Shown: positions 53,075-62,311 of the stretch, piece by piece | Layout: every line of letters starts with the position of its first letter | Numbering within the stretch: the first letter of the stretch is position 1 | NCBI RefSeq assembly: GCF_900455735.1 | Contig: NZ_UAUI01000011.1 | Span: 124,001-188,000 of the forward strand | From: Rhodococcus wratislaviensis | GTDB taxonomy: Bacteria; Actinomycetota; Actinomycetes; Mycobacteriales; Mycobacteriaceae | Reading direction: 5' to 3' | Length of the DNA: 64,000 bases | Translations under genes and position numbers: made by a program | The notes under the pieces: model-generated | The model's input: the letters and a program-made list of their open reading frames with translations, nothing else | Databases searched by the model: none | What the model was told of the DNA's origin: nothing

Positions 53075-53923
53075 TCAGTATTCTCCTCGGTCCAGCAGGC
53101 TCCGGTAGGTGTCGATGCGGCGCTCCTCCAGGTGCCGCAGCACCTTCCTTGCCCGGTTCACCTCGTAGTCGACGTCGAGTTCGGCGACGGCGAGGCCGCC
53201 CTTCGTCCCCGTTCGCGCGAGCACGTCGCCGCCCGGGCCCACCACCTTGGCCTGACCGAGGAACCGCAGTCCACCCTGGATTCCGGTCTGGTTGGACGAC
53301 ACGAGGACCACCTGGTTCTCCGCGGCCCGCGCCGAGTCGTACAGGTCGAACAGGCGTGATTGCCTGTCCTGCGTCATGCGCGCCGCCCGGTCCGTGATGC
53401 TGGCCGGCCACGCGGACAACGCGGCGATGATCCGCGCGCCGTCGAGCGCGAGGGTGCGGGCCGATTCCGGGAACGTCTTGTCGTAGTCGATCAGCATCCC
53501 GATCCGGCCCACCGGTGTGTCGAAGGCGGTGAAAGAGTCACCCGCGGCGTACGCCAGGGATTCCCCGGCCGGTTGATGCACCTTGCGGTGACTGCCCAGC
53601 ACACCGTCGCCGGTTACGCAGGTGGCGGCGTTGTATCGCACCCCGTCGCACAGTTCCGTGTACCCGATGCAGACCGTCATGCGGCCCGCCATCTTCGCGA
53701 CGGCTTTCAGTTCCGGGCTGTCCGCGGCGAGCGCGGGTGGGAGTTCCTCCGTGTCCGGCCGCCGGAGATCAGAGATGTAGCCGCCGAGGCAGGCGTCGGG
53801 CAGGACCAGCAGGTCCACCCCGTCGTTCGTCGCACTCTCGATCAGCGCCTGCAACTTCAGGAGCGCGCGATCGATGTCGCGGCCGAAGTGCCCCGCCAAC
53901 GCTGCCAACCGTGTCGTCACCAT
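53075..53923 (-). CDS. Nitrilase-superfamily protein lacking catalytic Cys and Glu
   Basis: A 282-residue carbon-nitrogen hydrolase fold. The family triad is Glu-Lys-Cys. Here the Glu position is Asp43 (VLPDACLGGY), Lys114 is present (SHRKVHQP), and the Cys position is Asp146 (MLIDYDKTF). The functional paralogue three genes upstream has Glu43, Lys123 and Cys155 in nearly the same words. This copy is therefore a probable pseudoenzyme, perhaps a scaffold, ligand-binding or assembly partner. The reading frame is intact and strongly conserved otherwise. ATG at 53923 has a weak ribosome site. Confidence 0.82.
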   Translation of the reverse strand: MVTTRLAALAGHFGRDIDRALLKLQALIESATNDGVDLLVLPDACLGGYISDLRRPDTEELPPALAADSPELKAVAKMAGRMTVCIGYTELCDGVRYNAATCVTGDGVLGSHRKVHQPAGESLAYAAGDSFTAFDTPVGRIGMLIDYDKTFPESARTLALDGARIIAALSAWPASITDRAARMTQDRQSRLFDLYDSARAAENQVVLVSSNQTGIQGGLRFLGQAKVVGPGGDVLARTGTKGGLAVAELDVDYEVNRARKVLRHLEERRIDTYRSLLDRGEY

Positions 53924-53928
53924 AGGCG

Positions 53929-55185
53929 TCAGGCTAGTGTTGCCGTCGCCGGCAACACACCCGCTTCCAGTTCGATGCGGTCCGCCAGGTACTCCGCGTC
54001 CCGCGCGACTCCCGCGAACCGTCCCGAACCCCACGTGTGCTGCCACGGAAGGCCGAGGAAGTACAGCCCGGGCACCGCGGTGACGCCGCGGTTGTGGGTG
54101 GGATGGCCCTCACCGTCGAACACGCCCGCGCGGAGCCACCGGTAGTCGGTCCGGAAACCGATGGACCACACCACCGACGTGATGCCCGACGTCGACAGTT
54201 CCAACTCGGTGACCTCACGTTCGGGACGCCAGACCGGCACGTACCGTTCCTCGCGCGGCGCATCGATGCCCGCGCGGTCGATGTACGCGTCGATGGAATC
54301 CTTGATGCTCTCGCTGACGGCGTCGGCGGCATCGAGCGACGACTCCAGCGTGGGCGCGAACCGCAGGGTTCCGTCCACGACGTCGAGCAGCCGCCCGTAC
54401 AGACGCATTCCTGCGAGCGCGAAGGCCCGGAGGTCGATGTCGCGGCCACCGTCCCGGCCGGTGACGTAGTGGTTGGTGTTCTCGCGTTTGCCCAGACCGC
54501 CCGGGTGATCGGCGATCGAGACGTCGTAGGTGCCCATGTCGTGCAGCCAGGCCACGCAGTCCCGTCCGCGGTAGAACCGCGCGACCCGCGGAGCCCCACC
54601 GGTGACGAGGTGGACGGTGCGGCCCGCGAGATGAAGATCCTCCGCGATCTGGGCGCCGGACTGGCCGTTGCCGACCACCAGAACCTCGCCCGCGGGCAGG
54701 TCGCCGGCGCTCCGGTACTGCGACGAGTGCACTTGGGTGATGCCGGTGGGCAGCCGTTCGGCGAACCGGGGCACGACCGGTGTGTGATACCCGCCGACCG
54801 CGACCACGACGTGGTCGGCGCGCATCGGACCTTCCGTCGTGTCCACGTCGAACCCTCCGGAACCCGACTGCCGCACCGAGACCACCGTGACCCCTTCGCG
54901 CACAGGAGGATCGAAGGTGTCGGCGTACCCGCGCACGAACTGGTAGGTCTGCTCGCGGTTCATGAACCCGTCCGGATCCCCGCCCGAGTAGCTGTATCCC
55001 GGAAGGGTGCACTGCCAGTTCGGGGTGACGAGAGTGAAGCTGTCCCAGCGACTGTCGCGCCACTCGTGGGCGATCGAGTCTCGTTCGAGCACCACGTGGT
55101 CGATTCCACGCTGCACCAGATGCCAGCTGATCGACAGACCGGCCTGGCCGCCGCCGATCACGACGACTGTGTGTTGTTCGGTCAT
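53929..55185 (-). CDS. MSMEG_0569-family flavin-dependent oxidoreductase
   Basis: A 418-residue FAD/NAD(P) monooxygenase-like enzyme. It has an N-terminal FAD motif VVVIGGGQAGLSISWHL (residues 7-23) and a second nucleotide motif VLVVGNGQSGAQIAEDL near 170. The family is named for its place in the Nit1C cluster. The ATG at 55185 shares one base with the stop of the small upstream gene. It probably oxidises an intermediate of the cluster's unknown product. Confidence 0.88.
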   Translation of the reverse strand: MTEQHTVVVIGGGQAGLSISWHLVQRGIDHVVLERDSIAHEWRDSRWDSFTLVTPNWQCTLPGYSYSGGDPDGFMNREQTYQFVRGYADTFDPPVREGVTVVSVRQSGSGGFDVDTTEGPMRADHVVVAVGGYHTPVVPRFAERLPTGITQVHSSQYRSAGDLPAGEVLVVGNGQSGAQIAEDLHLAGRTVHLVTGGAPRVARFYRGRDCVAWLHDMGTYDVSIADHPGGLGKRENTNHYVTGRDGGRDIDLRAFALAGMRLYGRLLDVVDGTLRFAPTLESSLDAADAVSESIKDSIDAYIDRAGIDAPREERYVPVWRPEREVTELELSTSGITSVVWSIGFRTDYRWLRAGVFDGEGHPTHNRGVTAVPGLYFLGLPWQHTWGSGRFAGVARDAEYLADRIELEAGVLPATATLA

Positions 55186-55487
55186 CACGACTCTCCGGGG
55201 AGTGAAGCCGGGTTCATCTCGAGGACCCGGACGAGGGATTGGGGGTCGAGGGTGCGGCCGGCGCGTTCGAGTTCCTGCATCTGCTCGGACGCGGACGTGC
55301 AGTACATCCCGAACTTGGCACGAACCCGCTCACTGGCCTCGGTGAGCGCCGTCGTCGTGCGGGTGAGGAAATCGGCGACCGTGTAGTCCTCCCCGGCCAC
55401 CAGGTGGTCGTGCATGACCAGCGACGGGGAGTAGCAGGACTGGGTGTTTCCGTCCGGCCACCGCACCGTGAACGTCATCTCAGGCAT
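55185..55487 (-). CDS. MSMEG_0570-family nitrogen-starvation response protein
   Basis: A 100-residue small protein starting MPEMTFTVRWPDGNTQSCYSPS, with the family's short beta-rich first half and helical second half (FLTRTTTALTEASERVRAKFG). Members occur only in Nit1C-type clusters. It overlaps the active nitrilase gene by 8 bp and the oxidoreductase by 1 bp. Molecular role unknown. Confidence 0.85.
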   Translation of the reverse strand: MPEMTFTVRWPDGNTQSCYSPSLVMHDHLVAGEDYTVADFLTRTTTALTEASERVRAKFGMYCTSASEQMQELERAGRTLDPQSLVRVLEMNPASLPGES

Positions 55488-56436
55488 CGACGGGCTCCAG
55501 TTCGGCTGTCGTGTTGCGGAGGAACGACGGTCGGGCCGTCGCGTCGAGCCGGGTGCCGCTCACCCGGTTGTCCGCGACGACGTCTCCGTACAGTTCCGGC
55601 CGGCGGTCGCGGAGGTTGTACATCCCGCCGCTGCGAATCGCGTCCAGTTCGGCCTGCACATCCAGCGTGGCCGAGGCGAGGCCGGGTTCCACGCCTGTGG
55701 TGGCGAGGATCTCGCCGCCGGGGCCGACGATCTTCGCGCTGCACACGAACCGGAGCGAACCGAACGTCCCCGCCTGATTCGACGCCACCCAGACCACTTG
55801 GTTCTCCGTGGCCCGCGCGCGGTCGTAGATGTCGAATCTCTGCTTCCACCGGTCGTCTTCGGGATTGTCGACCCGGTTGGTGCGGGCGGTGGGCCACGCC
55901 GACAGCGACGTGATGATCTCCGCGCCGTCGAGGGCGAGCGTCCTCGCGGCCTCGGGAAAGGCCTTGTCGTAACAGATCTGCATGCCCATCCGTCCGACCG
56001 GTGTGTCGAATGCCTCGTACTTGTCGCCGGCGCGGTAGCAGAGGTTCTCCCCCAGCGGCTGGTGCACCTTGCGGTACGAGCCGAGTACTCCGTCGCCGTG
56101 CAGCGTCACCGCGGCGTTGTACCGGTCGGCACCGTCGGCCTCGCAGAATCCGAGGGTGATCACCAGGTCGCCGGCCATGTCGACGACCCGCCGGATCTCG
56201 GGCCCGTCCAATTCCAGTGCGGGCGGGAGGCTGCGGAGCCGACGCTGCCGCTGCTCCTCGCTTTCGTCGCCTCCGCCCAGGCTGGGCAGGTAGCCGCCCA
56301 GGCAGGCCTCCGGAAGCACGAGTAGCGAACTCCCGGCCGCCCGCGCCTGCCCGATCAGTTCACCGATCGTGCGGTACGCCTGTTCCATGTCGCGGCCGAA
56401 CTCTGCTGCCGCAACGGAGATTCCGATGTCAGTCAT
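55480..56436 (-). CDS. Nit1-type nitrilase, active-site intact
   Basis: A 318-residue carbon-nitrogen hydrolase with the full triad: Glu43 in LPEACLGGYL, Lys123 in YRKVHQPLGE and Cys155 in GMQICYDKAF. It belongs to the Nit1/Sll0784 branch, which hydrolyses nitriles and in pseudomonads supports cyanide assimilation. It is translationally coupled on both sides (ATGA overlap with the upstream fusion gene, 8-bp overlap downstream). This is presumably the nitrogen-releasing step of the pathway. Confidence 0.92.
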   Translation of the reverse strand: MTDIGISVAAAEFGRDMEQAYRTIGELIGQARAAGSSLLVLPEACLGGYLPSLGGGDESEEQRQRRLRSLPPALELDGPEIRRVVDMAGDLVITLGFCEADGADRYNAAVTLHGDGVLGSYRKVHQPLGENLCYRAGDKYEAFDTPVGRMGMQICYDKAFPEAARTLALDGAEIITSLSAWPTARTNRVDNPEDDRWKQRFDIYDRARATENQVVWVASNQAGTFGSLRFVCSAKIVGPGGEILATTGVEPGLASATLDVQAELDAIRSGGMYNLRDRRPELYGDVVADNRVSGTRLDATARPSFLRNTTAELEPVDA

Positions 56437-57866
56437 GCTCTTCCCAATCCTGTGACCGTGGATTGCACCACGCGTGTCGTTACGCCGTCGGGCCAGCGAA
56501 GGCTGACCCCCGGCTCGTATGTCAGTTCCCCGCAGACGGCCGAGGTCGCCGGTCCGGCGGGCGCCACCGCGCTACCCCGCCGATCGGCAGTGACCATCGC
56601 GAACCCGGGAAAGCACGTCATCCAGTCGCCCGCCGTCGTCTCGCGCGGTCGCGGGACCGATGCGATGTCGAGGACGGCGCCGAGTCCACTCGCCTCGGCG
56701 AGCATTCCGGTGGTGCCGGCGATCCCCGCCATGCTGATGTCCTTCGCCGCGGCGGGGCGGGTGCGGGCGACGAACGAGGCCATGTCCCGCAGTGCGTCCG
56801 AGCTGCGATGAGACGTCGAATCCCACTGTTGTCCGGTATATCCCGGCCGCCACTGCCCGTCGAGATCTGCCGTGAGCGTGAGCTCGTCGCCGACCCGGCC
56901 ACCACCCGCGGGCACCGGATCCGCGGTGCGCCCGAGCGCCGTCACCGACAGCGCCGCGGGAACACCGAGTTGGGTGTGGCCGCCCAGTACCGGTACGTTC
57001 CACGCCTCCGCAGCCCGACTGAGCCCACGGATCACCTTCGACAGGATCGACGTGTTCGGGGCGCCGACCGAGTCGAGCATTCCGACCGGGACGGCACCCA
57101 TCGCCGACAGATCGTTGAGATTGACGAGGGCGGCGCACCAACCGGCCCACTCGGGATCACGCTGAACCATGGACGGCAGGATGGCGTCACACGCCGCGAT
57201 CAGGTCGCTGCCCGGCACGGGTGCGCCGTCGTCGCCGCGGAACCCGCTGCCGCCGAGCGCATCACCGTGCACCCCGAAGGGTGCCAATGTGTCGGCCAGA
57301 CACGACTTCGTGCTCTGGACCAGACGCTCGACTCGATCGATCGGCCACGTCATGTGCACGTGTGGCGAGCCCGCTACCGTGACGTCTCCCATCCGCGTCC
57401 AGCCCAGGTGAGCGAACATCGTTTCGTTCTGGCTCTGCACGGTGGCGTCGAACCGCAACACACCGCGGGATTCGGCGTGGGCGCAGGCGGCGCGCACGAG
57501 TGCCTTCCCGATACCCCTGCTGTTCCGGAGGTTTCGACCCACCACGAGGCGGCTTCCCGCCCACCAGCCGAGGTCGGTGCCGTCCGTCATCGGTGCGAGG
57601 CGAACACCGCCGAGCACCTCGCCGGTGGTGCTGATCGCCACGAGCACCACGGTCCGGGGATCGTCGTCGACATCGTCCCGGTCGCTGGCGGTGAACAGTC
57701 CCTGTTCCACGACGAACGTCTCACGCCGCAGTCGTCGGTACGCCTCGGTCATCACGCGACCGGTGGCGGGTTGCACGAGGAAGTTCCGCTGCGACTCCTG
57801 AATCGACGGCCCGGTGAGGACGACGAAGTCGGAAGGAGTGCTCTCGGCGGTCGGCAGGTCCCACAT
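56433..57866 (-). CDS. GNAT acetyltransferase - AIR synthase fusion (MSMEG_0567/Sll0786-Sll0787)
   Basis: A 477-residue fusion. Residues 1-155 are a GNAT domain (YRRLRRETFVVEQGLF and RNLRNSRGIGKALVRAACAHA, the acetyl-CoA loop), and about 165-477 form an AIR-synthase/PurM-like ATPase domain (GDALGGSGFRGDDGAPVPGSD, SVGAPNTSILS). In cyanobacteria these are separate neighbours (Sll0786 and Sll0787), while in mycobacteria they are fused as here. ATG at 57866 is 1 bp after the radical SAM stop. It likely acetylates and phosphorylates an intermediate. Confidence 0.87.
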   Translation of the reverse strand: MWDLPTAESTPSDFVVLTGPSIQESQRNFLVQPATGRVMTEAYRRLRRETFVVEQGLFTASDRDDVDDDPRTVVLVAISTTGEVLGGVRLAPMTDGTDLGWWAGSRLVVGRNLRNSRGIGKALVRAACAHAESRGVLRFDATVQSQNETMFAHLGWTRMGDVTVAGSPHVHMTWPIDRVERLVQSTKSCLADTLAPFGVHGDALGGSGFRGDDGAPVPGSDLIAACDAILPSMVQRDPEWAGWCAALVNLNDLSAMGAVPVGMLDSVGAPNTSILSKVIRGLSRAAEAWNVPVLGGHTQLGVPAALSVTALGRTADPVPAGGGRVGDELTLTADLDGQWRPGYTGQQWDSTSHRSSDALRDMASFVARTRPAAAKDISMAGIAGTTGMLAEASGLGAVLDIASVPRPRETTAGDWMTCFPGFAMVTADRRGSAVAPAGPATSAVCGELTYEPGVSLRWPDGVTTRVVQSTVTGLGRA

Positions 57867-57867
57867 G

Positions 57868-58926
57868 TCAGCCTCCGGCGTTCTGAAGGACGCTGCAGGC
57901 CCCGCACGCGGCGCAGCCCGCCTTCTGGTCGGCGCCGCGCATGCCGCCCGCCTGCAATTCCTTCGCCACCCGCGTGGTGACGTCGGCGAGCAGGGCGGGC
58001 GACGGCGCCTGCGCCCCGTCCTCGACGGCCAGTGTGCCGGCGAGCGGCCGGAACGGGACGACGAACGGGTAGACACCCATGTCGATCAGTTCGGCTGCGC
58101 CCGCGACCAATTCGTCCGGATCTTCACCCAGCCCGACCAGCAGGTATGTCGACACCTGATTCCGTCCGAAGACCCGTACCGCCTCGCGCCACGCCGCCCG
58201 GTACTCGTCCAGCGGAACCGTCGCCTTGCCGGGCATCCAGCGCCGCCGAACCTCGTCGTCCAAGGACTCCACGTGGATGCCGATGGAATCGGCCCCCGCG
58301 TCCCGGAGATCCGTGATGGTCCCGAGATCGCCGGGCGGTTCGCATTGCACCTGGATGGCGAGGTCCGGGGCCACTGCCTTGACGGCCGCGACGCAGCGCG
58401 CCAGGTGACGGGCACCGCGATCCTTGGCCGCCGACGTGCCCGTGGTCATGATCATCTGGGTGACGCCGTCGAGGCGGACGGCGGCTTCGGCGACCTCGGC
58501 GAGTTGTTCGGGCTTCTTCACCGCGATGGTCGAGCCGGACTGCAGTGATGCCTCGATCGAGCAGAACCGGCACCGCTGTGCCGGGTCGTATCGAATGCAG
58601 GTCTGGACCACGGTCGTGGCGAGGACGTTCGTCCCGTGCAGCCGGGCGATCTTCTCGTAGGAGATGCCGTCGGCGGTGTCCAGGTCGTAGAACCGGGGCC
58701 GGCGTACCGGCTCGATCTCCACTCCCATGTCGGTGCCGTTCATCAGCAGGCGGTTTCCGCTGACTTCGTACGGGCTGTCGGACCGGATGGGGATGGCGCC
58801 GCCGATCCCGCCGATCAGTACGTGGCCGTCGTCGCTGGGGCCGGCGCCGGAAGTCCGGGTCACCGGGACGTTCAGTGACCGAATCCCGCGTACTGCTACG
58901 TCAACTCGTGTCGAGAGATCGCTCAT
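57868..58926 (-). CDS. Radical SAM protein, MSMEG_0568/Sll0785 family
   Basis: A 352-residue radical SAM enzyme. The cluster cysteines are Cys110, Cys119 and Cys122, spaced C-x8-C-x2-C rather than the usual C-x3-C-x2-C. A second set Cys338-x2-Cys341-x2-Cys344 (GCAACGACS) near the C-terminus may bind an auxiliary cluster. BATS/BioB-like features appear in the barrel (IGIHVESLDDEVRRRWMPG). It sits second in the Nit1C operon and likely makes the central carbon skeleton change. Confidence 0.88.
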   Translation of the reverse strand: MSDLSTRVDVAVRGIRSLNVPVTRTSGAGPSDDGHVLIGGIGGAIPIRSDSPYEVSGNRLLMNGTDMGVEIEPVRRPRFYDLDTADGISYEKIARLHGTNVLATTVVQTCIRYDPAQRCRFCSIEASLQSGSTIAVKKPEQLAEVAEAAVRLDGVTQMIMTTGTSAAKDRGARHLARCVAAVKAVAPDLAIQVQCEPPGDLGTITDLRDAGADSIGIHVESLDDEVRRRWMPGKATVPLDEYRAAWREAVRVFGRNQVSTYLLVGLGEDPDELVAGAAELIDMGVYPFVVPFRPLAGTLAVEDGAQAPSPALLADVTTRVAKELQAGGMRGADQKAGCAACGACSVLQNAGG

Positions 58927-58936
58927 GGTTCACACC

Positions 58937-59461
58937 TCAGACCATGTATGTGGAGTTGATGATGGCGCCCTTGCGGGAGTAATGGATGATGGCGTCCTGC
59001 ACATCGAGGGGATGCGCGGGCACGACGCCCTCGATCAGGTCCTCTTCCCTTCCGCCGTGCAGCGCGAGGCCGAAGCGGCACGCGAAGACGGTCCCACCTT
59101 CGGCGATGAACGTCGCGAGTGCGTCGTTGATGTTCTGCTCGCCCGGGAAGCCGTTGTCGCCGGTGGTCGGAAAACCACGTGTTGCAAGGCAGTTGAGAGC
59201 GCCGGGGCCGTAGAAATAGATCGCGGACTCGAAACCTTTGCGCAGTGCGCGGGTTGCCTGCAGGACGGCGACGAAGCTGACGGAGGATTCGTGCGCGATG
59301 CCGTGCACCAGCGTGAAGTAGGACTCGCCGTCCTCGGCCTTGTAGTCGGGGAAGATCTTCGTCGACCCGTAGATGTTGCTGCCCTTCGGCAGCACCGGGT
59401 GGGGAATCTCGCCGAGTGACTTCTGGATGTTCTCGGCGATGGTGGTCTCGATGTCGGTCAC
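58937..59461 (-). CDS. MSMEG_0572/Sll0783-family protein, first gene of Nit1C operon
   Basis: A 174-residue protein of the Sll0783 family, named for induction under nitrogen starvation in Synechocystis, where it is needed for polyhydroxyalkanoate accumulation. It starts MTDIETTIAENIQKSLGE from GTG 59461, preceded by AGGAGTCCCCT, and contains GSNIYGSTKIFPDYKAEDGE. It looks like a ligand-binding or catalytic DsrE-like fold (GFESAIYFYGPGALN). It leads the eight-gene minus-strand operon. Confidence 0.87.
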   Translation of the reverse strand: MTDIETTIAENIQKSLGEIPHPVLPKGSNIYGSTKIFPDYKAEDGESYFTLVHGIAHESSVSFVAVLQATRALRKGFESAIYFYGPGALNCLATRGFPTTGDNGFPGEQNINDALATFIAEGGTVFACRFGLALHGGREEDLIEGVVPAHPLDVQDAIIHYSRKGAIINSTYMV

Positions 59462-59877
59462 AGGGGACTCCTGGTTGTTCGTGGGGTGGAGGCGCCCGAA
59501 GGGCCTGAACGCGCTGATGAGATGCTGGGGGGCGACGGCTCGGGCGTAGACTTCGATGTCCGTTCGCTCCGACTGGGAAACGTGCACTGCGCACTCCGCC
59601 GACCTGAAACAAGTACACGGTTCGGTGATTTCCGAATGGTCACGCGCGGAACAAGCTCAGGTTTCGTAACCCTCACCGCGGCCCGAACTCGGAAATCCGG
59701 CTGTAACACTTTCCTGTGGCGTCACATCCCGTCGGCGGCAAGAGTAAAGAGTCCTTTACTATGGGTGATTCGTACCCCGACTGCAGAGAGAGCCATGACC
59801 AGCGCTTCGCGCCCCCGAAGACCCAGCCCGCCCCAGAATGATCACCGCAGTCCCGGACGCAGGGCGCGGGTGAATCC
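59462..59877. promoter_or_regulatory. 416-bp divergent intergenic region with a perfect palindrome
   Basis: No gene is evident. AGTAAAG-AGTC-CTTTACT (59743-59760) is a perfect 7-bp-arm inverted repeat, followed by TACTAT that could be the -10 of the CNNM gene. The Nit1C promoter must also lie here, but no convincing hexamer pair or GlnR box was found. Confidence 0.45.
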
Positions 59878-61245
59878 ATGGTGACCGTCCTGAGCATCGG
59901 CTTCGGCGTCCTCGTCGTTCTACTGATCACCGCCCTGACCGGCTACTTCGTCGCCCAGGAATTCGCGTACATGTCGGTCGATCGCTCGCGGCTCAAAGCC
60001 CGGGCCGAGGCGGGAGACGTGGGCGCCGCCCGGGCCCTCGGCGTCACTCGCCGCACCTCGTTCATGCTGTCCGGCGCGCAGCTGGGCATCACCGTCACCG
60101 GCCTGCTCGTCGGTTACGTCGCCGAACCCCTGATCGGCCGCGGCCTCGGTGAGCTCCTCGGCGGCGTCGGCATCCCCACCGCGGTCGGGATCGGCGCCGG
60201 CGCCGTCCTCGCCGTCCTGTTCTCCACCTTCGTCCAGATGCTCTTCGGTGAGCTCTTCCCGAAGAACCTGGCGATCGCCCGGCCCGAACCGGTGGCCCGG
60301 TGGCTCGCGCTGTCGACCACGATCTACCTGAAACTCTTCGGCTGGTTGATCTGGCTGTTCGACCAGTCGTCGAACCTGCTGTTGCGCGCGCTGCGGATCG
60401 AGCCGGTCCACGACGTCGAACACTCGGCCACCGCGCGCGACCTCGAACACATCGTCGCCGAATCCCGCGACGCCGGTGAGCTGCCGCGGGAACTGTCGAC
60501 CCTGCTCGACCGGATCCTCGACTTCCCCACCCGCACGGCCGGGCACGCCATGATTCCGCGCGCCCACGTCGACACCGTCCGGGCCACCGATTCCCTGGGC
60601 AGTGTTCTCGACAAGATGGGCGCGGGACACACCCGCTACCCCGTGGTCGGGAGTTCCTCCGACGATCTGCTCGGCGTCATCCACCTCCATGACCTGCTCG
60701 GCGACCAGGCCGACGGGACGGCCGCGTCCCGGGCCCGTACGGCCGTGGTCGTGCCGATGTCCCTGCCTCTGCCCGACGTGCTGGAACAGCTGACAGCTGC
60801 CCGGGACGAGATGGCCCTCGTCGTCGACGAGTACGGCGGTTTCGCGGGTGTCATCACGGTCGAGGACCTCGCGGAGGAACTCGTCGGTGAGATCGCCGAC
60901 GAACACGATCCCGACGGCGACGCCTCGGTGACGGGGTCGGCGTCCGAAGGTTGGACGATGCCCGGCGATCTGCACATCGACGAGGTGGAGCGCATCCTCG
61001 GACACGACCTCCCGCCCGGTGACTTCGAGACGCTTGCGGGTGCCGTCATCGCCGGGTTCGGCGGTCTCCCCGTCGTCGGTGACGTCGTCGCGATCCGGTT
61101 GAACCCGGACCCGTCCGATCTGATCAACAACGTCGACCTACCCGTCCGTAGCCTCGCCGCCGAGGTGCGGGCAATCGACAAGCACGTTCCGTCCTCGCTG
61201 TTCGTGAGGCTCCGCATCCTGGAGAGTGACTCGACCGATGAGTAG
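59878..61245 (+). CDS. CNNM/CorC-type membrane protein with CBS pair (long form)
   Basis: A 455-residue protein with an N-terminal CNNM/DUF21 membrane domain (three to four segments, residues 1-200), a CBS pair (about 210-340, [22 protein letters not shown]) and a C-terminal CorC/HlyC domain ending near residue 440. Family members move or sense Mg2+ or Co2+. It overlaps the next, shorter paralogue by 8 bp, so the two probably form a heteromer. Confidence 0.88.
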   Translation: MVTVLSIGFGVLVVLLITALTGYFVAQEFAYMSVDRSRLKARAEAGDVGAARALGVTRRTSFMLSGAQLGITVTGLLVGYVAEPLIGRGLGELLGGVGIPTAVGIGAGAVLAVLFSTFVQMLFGELFPKNLAIARPEPVARWLALSTTIYLKLFGWLIWLFDQSSNLLLRALRIEPVHDVEHSATARDLEHIVAESRDAGELPRELSTLLDRILDFPTRTAGHAMIPRAHVDTVRATDSLGSVLDKMGAGHTRYPVVGSSSDDLLGVIHLHDLLGDQADGTAASRARTAVVVPMSLPLPDVLEQLTAARDEMALVVDEYGGFAGVITVEDLAEELVGEIADEHDPDGDASVTGSASEGWTMPGDLHIDEVERILGHDLPPGDFETLAGAVIAGFGGLPVVGDVVAIRLNPDPSDLINNVDLPVRSLAAEVRAIDKHVPSSLFVRLRILESDSTDE

Positions 61246-62251
61246 TCCGTGGGTCATCGTGCTCGTCACCGTCGGGTTGATCGCGGCCAGCGCGTTCTTC
61301 GTGGCGATCGAGTTCGCGTTGATCGCTGCCCGTCGCCACCGGCTCGAGGACGCCGCCCCCACCAGCAGGGCGGCCCGCGCGGCTCTGCGCAGCGCATCCG
61401 AGTTGTCCGTGCTGCTGGCCGGATCCCAGCTGGGTATCACGGTCTGCACCCTTGCGCTCGGTGCCGTCACGAAGCCGGCCGTGCATCACTGGCTCACCCC
61501 GGCCTTCGAGGGGTGGGGTGCCCCGCTGTGGCTGGCGGACGTGCTCGGATTCATCCTCGCCCTGATCATCGTCACGTTCCTGCATCTCGTCGTCGGTGAG
61601 ATGGCACCGAAGTCGTGGGCGATCGCGCACCCGGAGAAATCGGCGACCCTGCTGGCGATCCCGATGCGCGGGTTCATGTGGGCCACCCGCCCGCTGCTGT
61701 CGGTGCTGAACCGGATGGCGAACCGGTGTCTGCGAAGGTTCGGCGTGGAACCGGTCGACCAGGTCGGGGCCGGGCAGGATCCCGACGCGCTGCGTCACCT
61801 CGTCGAGCACTCGGCGACCGTCGGCACGCTCGACGAGCGGTACCACGGCCAACTGACCAGCGCCCTGAAACTCCAATCGCTCGCCGTGCGAGACATGGTG
61901 CGGCCGAACACCACCCCGAGCAGTGTCGCCACCGATGCGACTGCGGCGGCGATCAAGGCGGCCGCCGATCGAAGCGGCCACCTCCGGCTGCTCGTGCGCG
62001 ACGAGGACGGGATCAAGGGTGTGGTCCACGCCCGGGACAGCCTGCGAGCCGGCGCCGCAGTGACGGCCGCCGACCTCATGCGCCCCGTGCTGACCCTCGA
62101 CGCGGACGCCGCCGTGTACGAGGCACTGCACACCATGCGCGAGACCCGCAGCCATCTCGCGATCGTCACCGACAACGGTCAACTGACCGGTGTCGTCACA
62201 TTGACGGACGTCCTCGCGCGACTGCGCCCGGCGGCCGGGACTACCGCCTGA
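61238..62251 (+). CDS. CNNM-type membrane protein with CBS pair (short form)
   Basis: A 337-residue paralogue of the preceding gene that lacks the C-terminal CorC/HlyC domain. The DUF21 part shows [22 protein letters not shown] and [15 protein letters not shown], and a degenerate CBS pair follows. Tandem long-short CNNM pairs are common in actinobacteria and are taken as heteromeric ion transporters or regulators. A strong hairpin follows it. Confidence 0.87.
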   Translation: MSSPWVIVLVTVGLIAASAFFVAIEFALIAARRHRLEDAAPTSRAARAALRSASELSVLLAGSQLGITVCTLALGAVTKPAVHHWLTPAFEGWGAPLWLADVLGFILALIIVTFLHLVVGEMAPKSWAIAHPEKSATLLAIPMRGFMWATRPLLSVLNRMANRCLRRFGVEPVDQVGAGQDPDALRHLVEHSATVGTLDERYHGQLTSALKLQSLAVRDMVRPNTTPSSVATDATAAAIKAAADRSGHLRLLVRDEDGIKGVVHARDSLRAGAAVTAADLMRPVLTLDADAAVYEALHTMRETRSHLAIVTDNGQLTGVVTLTDVLARLRPAAGTTA

Positions 62252-62262
62252 CCCGTTTCGCC

Positions 62263-62285
62263 CACCGCGGCCGGGTCCCGCGGTG
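62263..62285 (+). terminator. Hairpin after the CNNM pair
   Basis: CACCGCGG (62263-62270) and CCGCGGTG (62278-62285) form a perfect 8-bp stem with a 7-base loop, 12 bases after the stop. No T-run follows. Confidence 0.5.
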
Positions 62286-62311
62286 AGCATCGGAGGCGGT
62301 ACCCTCGCGGG

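Noticed and set aside
59690-59730. Possible GlnR binding boxes before the Nit1C operon
   Set aside because: GTGAC, GGAAA and GTTAC occur on the minus strand, but their spacing does not match the GTNAC-N6-GAAAC arrangement.
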